Origin: Thermoplasmata archaeon
GTDB lineage: Archaea; Thermoplasmatota; SW-10-69-26
NCBI GenBank assembly: GCA_003561665.1
Contig: PWVY01000154.1
Span: 1 to 11,502, forward strand
DNA: 11,502 nucleotides
Direction of reading: 5' to 3'
Shown here: positions 6,031 to 11,502 of the stretch, piece by piece
How the letters are laid out: each line of letters begins with the position of its first letter
Numbering within the stretch: the first letter of the stretch is position 1
Translations under genes and position numbers: made by a program
The notes under the pieces: generated by a model
Databases searched by the model: none
What the model saw: only the letters and a program-made list of their open reading frames with translations
What the model was told of the DNA's origin: nothing

Positions 6031-7452
6031 ATGGCCGGGAGAGTCCCCCATTGGTTCACCGCGATCCTCGCGCTTTTCCTGATCACCGTTGCAACGCCCA
6101 CCGTGACGGCCGACGAAGACTCGACCCCCTTCGGGCTCGATGATGCAACCGGTGACGTGGACACCGACACGCTCGAACGCTGCCTCGACGACCGCATCGC
6201 GCACGCGAACGGGGACGCCCCCGACCCCAAGTGCCCCAAGGACCCCCACCCCCCCGCCTGCATCGCATGGGACGCCTGGGCCCCCCACGCGGACCCCGAC
6301 GAACTAGGCCCCATCCTCGAACAAGCAAGCGACATCATCAGCGTCCAAATCGACACGGAAGGCGACGACACGCTCCTCGTCAGCGTGTACGTCAACGAAC
6401 TCCCCAACCACGACGAGCTTACCCTCCTCACCCCACCCGACCCCGACGAAGTTCCCTCCATCGAGGATTGCCTCCCCGAGAACGACGCTCCCCCCACGCT
6501 ACCCCTCACCGATGTGAGCATCACGCTCGAAGCCGGGCACCAAGACTACCAAGCCCGCGCGCACATCGGGTACGACCACGAATCCGGAGACGTGCTCGTG
6601 CAAGCGTTCATCCTCGACGACCACATCCCCGACCACCCCACAGAACTGCTCCCCGAAACGCCCGGCGTGGACGCGATCCCAAGCAACGTCGACCCCGACA
6701 CGGACCGCATCCTCATGGCGATCCCCAAAGCCCCCCTCGACATCCCAGACCCCACGGGCACCCTCGAGATCCCCCAAGTCACAAGCCTCGTCCCCGGCAC
6801 GAACGAACCCCTCGACGCCCTCCCCAACACCGATCCATCCCTAGGAGTGCCCGAGGACCCCGGGCTTTACTACATCCTGGGAACGCTCCCGCACCATATC
6901 CCCGAACCCGACGGCTTGGTGAACGATGTTCTCCCGCTCGTCGGCGTCGACGTCACGCCCAGCACAGAGCACGTGTCCATGTACCTTGGCCAAACCGGGT
7001 ACGCCGTGCTCCACGTCACGAACGAAGGCCAACTCGAAGACGACATCACGCTCACGCTTGAAACGCCCAACGGTTGGGAAGCCAGCATCTCTCCCGCCAC
7101 GCTGACGCTAGAGCCCGAGCAAACAGAGACCGTCGGACTCGCCGTCGCCCCCACCGGGGACCAACCCACTACCAAGAGCCTCACGGTGCACGCCAACACC
7201 GAGTACGGGCAAGAAGACACCGCGGAGGTCACGATCGCTGCGACCACGCCCCCCGCGCCCGACCCAGAACCCAGCCCAGAGCCTACAACAGGCAACGAGG
7301 GGACCCCGCAAGACCACGAAGAAGCCCCTCAACGCCAACAAGAAACCACGGACCCTGACCTCGGGGAGGAAACGCAAGACGCTCCTGGACCCGGAACGGT
7401 CCTCCTTGTGGGCCTGATCGCGCTCCTCTCTCTGGCCCGGCGTGTTCCTTGA
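6031..7452 (+). CDS. Secreted acidic surface protein with PGF-CTERM-like sorting tail
   Basis: A 473-residue exported protein. A signal peptide spans about 1-27 (hydrophobic AILALFLITVATPTVTA, likely cut after Ala27). The ectodomain is very rich in Asp, Glu and Pro, with a few cysteines near the N-terminus, and matches no family I recognise for about 300 residues. Residues about 305-403 resemble a NEW3/CARDB-like Ig-type beta-sandwich (GYAVLHVTNEGQ, NGWEASISPATLTLEPEQTET). Next come a Pro/Glu/Thr-rich spacer and a tripartite C-terminus: PGPGT, a hydrophobic helix, and a basic LARRVP end. That layout is typical of archaeosortase substrates, though the motif here is PGPG instead of PGF. It is probably attached at the cell surface; its function is unknown. 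Start ATG 6031 is set by the signal peptide and the TATA box. Confidence 0.85.
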   Translation: MAGRVPHWFTAILALFLITVATPTVTADEDSTPFGLDDATGDVDTDTLERCLDDRIAHANGDAPDPKCPKDPHPPACIAWDAWAPHADPDELGPILEQASDIISVQIDTEGDDTLLVSVYVNELPNHDELTLLTPPDPDEVPSIEDCLPENDAPPTLPLTDVSITLEAGHQDYQARAHIGYDHESGDVLVQAFILDDHIPDHPTELLPETPGVDAIPSNVDPDTDRILMAIPKAPLDIPDPTGTLEIPQVTSLVPGTNEPLDALPNTDPSLGVPEDPGLYYILGTLPHHIPEPDGLVNDVLPLVGVDVTPSTEHVSMYLGQTGYAVLHVTNEGQLEDDITLTLETPNGWEASISPATLTLEPEQTETVGLAVAPTGDQPTTKSLTVHANTEYGQEDTAEVTIAATTPPAPDPEPSPEPTTGNEGTPQDHEEAPQRQQETTDPDLGEETQDAPGPGTVLLVGLIALLSLARRVP

Positions 7453-7462
7453 CGGGGTTCCC

Positions 7463-7497
7463 CCGGAGGCCAAAGACAGGAACCTTTTTGCCTCCGG
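7463..7497. promoter_or_regulatory. 8-bp inverted repeat spanning the promoter of the membrane protein gene
   Basis: CCGGAGGC (7463-7470) and GCCTCCGG (7490-7497) are exact reverse complements, 19 nt apart. The T-rich promoter element lies within the gap, next to the right arm. AAAG/CTTT inside the gap can extend the stem with a bulge. It could be an operator, or a terminator of the preceding gene whose stop is 10 nt before the left arm. Confidence 0.4.
7483..7489 (+). promoter_or_regulatory. T-rich TATA-like element of the LssY_C-like membrane protein gene
   Basis: CCTTTTT begins 33 nt before ATG 7516 and is identical to the element before the protease gene at 1796. Confidence 0.4.
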
Positions 7498-7515
7498 CAA
7501 CGTCAGAACCGAGGA

Positions 7516-8769
7516 ATGCAACGCTCCCTCGTGGTCGCTGGCACGGTGGTAGGGCTTGCATTCGCCTTCGGCGTCTTGACTCTGATGCTCGCCGGGCCAT
7601 CCACCGACCGGATGGCCGCCCCCACCATCGACGAGCCTGAACTCTACCGGCTCGACGGTTACGAGAGCGGGGTTTTCCCTTACATCAACCACCGGACAGA
7701 GTTCGAAGCTTTCAGCTCCCTCAACGTCATCGTCCGGGGCACGACAGAGGATGTCCTCCTTGCCCTCACCGAACAAAGCGACACGGAATGGGCCATCACG
7801 CCCCCCAACATGACCGACGCGGCTCCCGACACGTTCTCGGCGCACGAGGTCAACCTTACCGGTACCGAGATCGCATGGGGCCAAACCCGAGGCGCGGATC
7901 GCTTCGCCTACGTTCACGATGGCGACGTGGGTGAATGGGTCGGCGAGACCGAGCAACTGCACTACGGGACCTTCTACGGGGAACGCCTACACTTGCGGCT
8001 TTTCGAGTCCCCCCACGAGGATGAACCCTGGGTCGCCATCCAAGCCCACACGGAGCACATGGACTGGTTCACACTCCGCCACGCCGTCGATGGGAACGAG
8101 GAGGCCCAACACGCCGTCGAAGCCGACTTCATGGGGCAACCCTGGGTGGAAAGCGTCCATCGAGAATACCTTGGCAACGAAGGCAACGCCGACACCGACG
8201 GCTGGGCCACCATCGTCGAACTTCTCCTCATCGTCCCGGTCGCCACGGTCGGATCCGCTTGGATGACGCGCGCATGGAACCGGATCGATCCCGCCCACCG
8301 CCGACGCCTCAAACACGCCCGCGAACGCATCACGCTCGACCACGTGCTCCTAGCAGCAACCATCGCCGCGTTCGTTTTCGGTGTCCGAGCCGGCGCCATC
8401 CTCCTCGAGCTTCACGCTCCCTTCTTGCACATCTACGCCATCGGCGCCATCGGGTACCCTCTCCTCGTCCTCGGGATGCCCCTTGCCACGTACGGGATCG
8501 CGCACCAAATGAAAAGCCGCATGGAGGCCGGCGTCGTGGCTTCGTGCGCTCTTGGGGCTTCGATGATCCTCGACTATGCGGCACTCGGGGTGAGCGTGCT
8601 GCCCTTGGATATCGTTCTACACCGCGTGGGCTTGGTCCTGGCGCTGGGCTTGGTCGCGGCCGGTGCGGCGCTTCGAGCCACCAGGGAACGGCACCTGAAC
8701 GGGCTCGTCGTGGCCGGTACCGCGCTGTGGATCGGGTTGGTCGTGATGGCGTTGACGCGCATCGTGTAG
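7516..8769 (+). CDS. Multi-pass membrane protein with LssY_C-like outer domain
   Basis: A 417-residue membrane protein. One N-terminal helix (about 5-26) is followed by an outside domain (about 40-225), then about six more hydrophobic segments (near 231-249, 275-297, 303-326, 338-360, 366-386 and 394-414). The outer domain has features I associate with the LssY_C family: FPYINHRTEF, SSLNVIVRGTTEDVLLAL and HMDWFTLRHAVDG. The pairing of that domain with a six-helix C-terminal block is not one I can name. LssY_C itself has no established biochemical function, so none is proposed here. It starts at ATG 7516, behind a T-rich promoter, and ends 8 bases before the stop of the convergent thiC. The alternative is a wholly uncharacterised membrane protein. 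Confidence 0.75.
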   Translation: MQRSLVVAGTVVGLAFAFGVLTLMLAGPSTDRMAAPTIDEPELYRLDGYESGVFPYINHRTEFEAFSSLNVIVRGTTEDVLLALTEQSDTEWAITPPNMTDAAPDTFSAHEVNLTGTEIAWGQTRGADRFAYVHDGDVGEWVGETEQLHYGTFYGERLHLRLFESPHEDEPWVAIQAHTEHMDWFTLRHAVDGNEEAQHAVEADFMGQPWVESVHREYLGNEGNADTDGWATIVELLLIVPVATVGSAWMTRAWNRIDPAHRRRLKHARERITLDHVLLAATIAAFVFGVRAGAILLELHAPFLHIYAIGAIGYPLLVLGMPLATYGIAHQMKSRMEAGVVASCALGASMILDYAALGVSVLPLDIVLHRVGLVLALGLVAAGAALRATRERHLNGLVVAGTALWIGLVVMALTRIV

Positions 8770-8777
8770 AGGCCCGG

Positions 8778-10232
8778 TCACGCCGTCGTGTTCCAGGTGT
8801 ATGGGTAGCGGGCGCCTTGCAGGGCGCGAACCTCGTCCGGGGCGATGGCGTCCTCATCCGTTTCGGGGTGCTCGAAGGCGAGTTTCTCCTCGCCGTCGAT
8901 GCCGCGTTGGGTTTGCGTGATGCGCATGCTGCAGAAGGCGGGCCCGCACATGCTGCAGAACTTCGCGTTCTTGGGATCGTGGTTCTCTTCGCTGTTGGCT
9001 GCGCCGTGCTTCCTTTGGGCCTCTTCGGGGTCCAGCGCGAGGTCGAACTGGCGTTCCCAGTCGAACGCGAAGCGGGCTTTGGAGAGTTCCTCGTCCCATC
9101 GCAAGGCTTCTTGTCGTCCGCGTGCGACGTCGGCTGCGTGCGCTGCGATGTTGTACGCGATGAGGCCTTGTTTGACATCGTCCGCGTTGGGGAGGCCGAG
9201 GTGTTCTTTAGGGGTAACGTAGCAGAGCATGTCGGCGCCGTGCCAGCCGATGACGGCGGCCCCGATCATGCTCGTCATGTGGTCGTACCCGGGCGCGATG
9301 TCCGTGACGAGGGGGCCCAGCGTGTAGAAGGGGGCGCCGTGGCAGATCTCTTTCTGTTTGTCGACTTGGAGTTTGATCTCATCCAGGGGGATGTGGCCGG
9401 GGCCTTCAACCATGACCTGGCAGCCCTTCTCCCAGGCACGTTTGGTGAGGTCCCCGAGGACGTGTAGCTCGGCGAATTGGGCGTCGTCGCTGGCATCCGC
9501 GATGCTCCCAGGGCGTAGGCCATCACCGAGGCTGAAGGTGACATCGTGCTCTTGGAAGATCGTGCAGATCTCGTCGAAGTGGGTGTAGAGGAAATTCTCT
9601 TCCTCGTTCTCGGCCATCCATTGGGCGATGATGCTGCCGCCGCGGGAGACGATGCCGGTGACGCGATCACGCGTAAGCGGCGTGTGTTTGGCGAGCACGC
9701 CGGCGTGGATGGTTTGGTAGTCGACGCCTTGTTTGGCTTGGTCTTCGATGACGTCGAGGGCAAGCTCGGGCGTGATCTCCGCGATGTTCCCTTCGACGCG
9801 GTCGACCATCTCGTAGATGGGAACCGTGCCAAGCGGGATGGGGCTTCGTTCGAGCAAGGCGCGTCGGATCTCGGCGAGGTTCGAGCGGCCCGTGTAGAGA
9901 TCCATGACGGTGTCGGTACCCCAGTGGAGGGCGTGCTCGAGCTTGTTGATCTCTTCTTGGAGGCTGCTGGTCTCCTTGCTTGCGCCGATGTTCGCGTTGA
10001 CTTTGACGCTGGAGACGTTCCCGATGGCCATCGGTTCTAGCCCATCCTCGATGTGACGGTGGTTGGCGGGGATGATCAAGCGTCCCTTGGCGATCTCGTG
10101 GCGGACCAGGTCCGGGTCCAGGTTCTCTATTCGTGCAACATGTTCCATCTGTGGCGTGATGGTGCCGGCTTTGGCGTGTTCAAGCTGGGTCCGGGCGGGC
10201 CTCGTTTCGGGATGAGCGGTTTCCACGGCCAT
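8778..10232 (-). CDS. thiC: Phosphomethylpyrimidine synthase ThiC
   Basis: A 484-residue enzyme that rearranges 5-aminoimidazole ribotide into hydroxymethylpyrimidine phosphate, the pyrimidine half of thiamine, by radical-SAM chemistry. The C-terminal cluster motif CX2CX4C is present as CSMCGPAFC (C426, C429, C434). The core motifs VNANIG (78-83), DLYTGR (111-116), SRGGS (196-200), [11 protein letters not shown] (275-285) and PGYDHM (314-319) are all intact. Its length is between the short archaeal and long bacterial forms, and the bacterial N-terminal domain is absent. ATG 10230-10232 is chosen because it gives the family-like N-terminus and lies 28 nt after a TATA-like element; the open frame upstream (to 10307) reads as non-coding. 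No other thiamine gene is in the window, and I saw no TPP riboswitch in the short leader. It lies 78 nt downstream of the histidine kinase gene. Confidence 0.97.
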   Translation of the reverse strand: MAVETAHPETRPARTQLEHAKAGTITPQMEHVARIENLDPDLVRHEIAKGRLIIPANHRHIEDGLEPMAIGNVSSVKVNANIGASKETSSLQEEINKLEHALHWGTDTVMDLYTGRSNLAEIRRALLERSPIPLGTVPIYEMVDRVEGNIAEITPELALDVIEDQAKQGVDYQTIHAGVLAKHTPLTRDRVTGIVSRGGSIIAQWMAENEEENFLYTHFDEICTIFQEHDVTFSLGDGLRPGSIADASDDAQFAELHVLGDLTKRAWEKGCQVMVEGPGHIPLDEIKLQVDKQKEICHGAPFYTLGPLVTDIAPGYDHMTSMIGAAVIGWHGADMLCYVTPKEHLGLPNADDVKQGLIAYNIAAHAADVARGRQEALRWDEELSKARFAFDWERQFDLALDPEEAQRKHGAANSEENHDPKNAKFCSMCGPAFCSMRITQTQRGIDGEEKLAFEHPETDEDAIAPDEVRALQGARYPYTWNTTA

Positions 10233-10253
10233 GATAACCCACTGGTACAACCC

Positions 10254-10260
10254 AAGAATA
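10254..10260 (-). promoter_or_regulatory. TATA-like element of thiC
   Basis: TATTCTT on the minus strand begins 28 nt before ATG 10232, in the 78-base gap after the histidine kinase stop. It suggests thiC can be transcribed independently of that gene, probably without a leader. Confidence 0.4.
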
Positions 10261-10310
10261 CAGCTTGTGGATAAGCATGGCGGTCCAACGATCCATCGAA
10301 ACCGCACAAG

Positions 10311-11327
10311 CTAGGCTTGCCAAGGGTCCGGGTTCGCCTCGACCGGCGCATCCGCCAAGGGCAACTCGATACGGAAGCACGCGCCCTCATTCACGTTCTC
10401 AAGGCGGATACGCCCCGTGTGGCGTTCGATCAACCGCCGGCACAAGGCAAGCCCCATGCCTGCACCCGCCGTCGAACTGGACCCGCTGTTGTGCCTGAAC
10501 GCCTGGAACACGACATCTCGCCGTTCAGGATCGATGCCCACCCCGTCATCTTTGACCCGTATACATGCCAGATCCCCGTCTTCTTCAGCCTGGATCTCGA
10601 CACGCGACACCTCAGGCCCACCATGCTCGATCGCGTTCTCGAGCAAGAGCACGAACACCGCCTCAAGATCCCGCGGTTGAGCATGGACAACCGGCAACTC
10701 CTCCCGATGGATCTCCACAACATCCAACTCAGGGTTCTGCGCGAAAAGCCCATCCAAGGCCCGATCCAACGCGGCTTCCGCATCCGTGGGCTGGCTCTCC
10801 TCCGTTTGAGGATCCACCGATGCGTACTCCACCAAGCTTCGAACCATCGCTTCCAAACGACCGGTCGCGTTCCTCGCTTCACTCAGGTACGTCTTCTGCT
10901 CCTCATCCAACGCTTCAGCATCCAAGTGACGATCCAACAACCCCAGGTAGTTCGACGTGGTGCGCAACGGCTCCCGAAGATCATGCGCTGCCGCATACGA
11001 TAACCGCTCGATCTCCTCGTTGCGCCGCTCCAACCGTCGTTTATGATCGTCCAACGCGCTCCGGATGTGTTGCTGCTCGTCCAAAACGCGCGCAAGCTGC
11101 GTCCACCGATGCAACCCCGTTAAACCGAACCCCACAGCCAACAGCGTCGCGAAGATGAAAAGCTCCCCGCTCTCGATGAACGGATACCCGCTAAACAACG
11201 CGATCAAGTACTCCAACATCCCCGTCACGATGAACGCCACATACACCAGCGAACTCACAAAGAAAACCATCGCCAAATCCTGCAAAGCACGATGCAACGG
11301 ACCCCAAACAGACGACGAACTCCCCAT
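10311..11327 (-). CDS. Membrane-bound sensor histidine kinase
   Basis: A 338-residue kinase with two membrane helices (about 18-44 and 56-74) joined by a very short outside loop, then a coiled-coil linker (about 78-110). The phosphoacceptor H-box (SYAAAHDLREPLR) places H115. The ATPase part has the N-box LLLENAIEHG (N231), G1 box DDGVGI (260-265), F-box FQAF (274-277) and G2 box GAGMGLALC (288-296), so all catalytic elements are present. With no sizeable outer sensor domain it may sense through the membrane. No response regulator gene is adjacent. ATG 11325-11327 is preferred; an in-frame TTG at 11366 would add 13 residues. A TATA-like TATTTCA at 11394-11400 fits either that TTG with almost no leader or the ATG with a leader of about 45 nt. 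Codons end mainly in G or T, like the KaiC-like remnant and unlike thiC beside it. Confidence 0.92.
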   Translation of the reverse strand: MGSSSSVWGPLHRALQDLAMVFFVSSLVYVAFIVTGMLEYLIALFSGYPFIESGELFIFATLLAVGFGLTGLHRWTQLARVLDEQQHIRSALDDHKRRLERRNEEIERLSYAAAHDLREPLRTTSNYLGLLDRHLDAEALDEEQKTYLSEARNATGRLEAMVRSLVEYASVDPQTEESQPTDAEAALDRALDGLFAQNPELDVVEIHREELPVVHAQPRDLEAVFVLLLENAIEHGGPEVSRVEIQAEEDGDLACIRVKDDGVGIDPERRDVVFQAFRHNSGSSSTAGAGMGLALCRRLIERHTGRIRLENVNEGACFRIELPLADAPVEANPDPWQA

Positions 11328-11502
11328 ACCCGCATCACGGATATCGTCCCCTGAACTAGGCGGCAACAGTCAGTTCTTCCCCAATCACCCCTTTGAAATA
11401 CGTATCGGAAACGGGCCCCAACGCCGAAGAACCGCGACCACGACCAACAAATCAAGAGACCCTCCACCCCTCCCCACCGTATGCAGGCCACCATCCGCCA
11501 AG
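11328..11502. other. Right-edge gap; possible start of a plus-strand gene at 11481
   Basis: This end stretch holds the upstream region of the histidine kinase, including TATTTCA (11394-11400, minus strand). A plus-strand ATG at 11481 opens MQATIRQ before the window ends, and an AT-richer patch lies about 30 nt before it, so a divergent gene may begin here. Seven codons are too few to support a gene. Nothing else is supportable. Confidence 0.25.

Noticed and set aside
8259..9467. Long plus-strand open frame across the end of the membrane protein gene and thiC
   Set aside because: It overlaps two well-supported genes and reads as Arg/Pro-rich then Val/Gly-rich shadow sequence.
10233..10310. 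TPP riboswitch upstream of thiC
   Set aside because: The gap is only 78 nt and a TATA-like element lies 28 nt before the ATG, leaving no room; no THI-box-like sequence is seen.

Overview
The window looks like a piece of a high-GC euryarchaeal chromosome. The clearest archaeal marks are a tRNA-Phe wyosine enzyme of the archaeal Taw1 type, a free-standing AlaX alanyl-tRNA editing protein, a KaiC-like ATPase, two lipobox lipoproteins, and a secreted protein ending in a PGF-CTERM-like sorting tail. Several genes also have a T-rich TATA-like element about 23-33 nt before the start codon and no clear Shine-Dalgarno, as expected for leaderless archaeal transcripts. The lineage cannot be fixed from sequence alone; a Thermoplasmatota-like or haloarchaea-related euryarchaeon fits the acidic secreted proteins, and this is inference.

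Layout, left to right. The C-terminal tail of an unidentified plus-strand gene (1-94) is followed by a 9-bp hairpin. An IS481-like insertion sequence (about 247-1248) carries an apparently intact DDE transposase and has cut a minus-strand KaiC-like gene: its Walker A half remains at 1249-1614 and the Walker B half is gone or unrecognisable. A divergent plus-strand block follows: a subtilisin-family lipoprotein protease (1796-3295) and, 15 nt later, an AlaX editing protein (3311-4060). Between AlaX and the convergent minus-strand lipoprotein (4236-4712) lies a long bulged stem-loop (4096-4149) that no gene explains.

Divergent from that lipoprotein are the radical-SAM wyosine enzyme taw1 (4906-5946), a secreted acidic protein with a C-terminal sorting tail (6031-7452), and a multi-pass membrane protein with an LssY_C-like outer domain (7516-8769). 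The last two each have an inverted repeat around the promoter. On the minus strand a membrane histidine kinase (10311-11327) lies upstream of thiC (8778-10232), which makes the thiamine pyrimidine; thiC converges on the membrane protein with 8 bases between stops.

The genes do not form one pathway. The window mixes RNA quality control and modification (AlaX, Taw1), thiamine synthesis, signalling (KaiC-like, histidine kinase) and cell-surface proteins. By eye there are two codon-use classes: C-ending codons in most genes, and G/T-ending codons in the KaiC-like remnant, alaX and the histidine kinase. The best leads for something undescribed are the 4096-4149 stem-loop, the palindrome between TATA and start at 6009-6030, the AlaX without its GGQ loop, and the LssY_C-like membrane fusion. 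I found no CRISPR array, tRNA, rRNA or obvious defence system.
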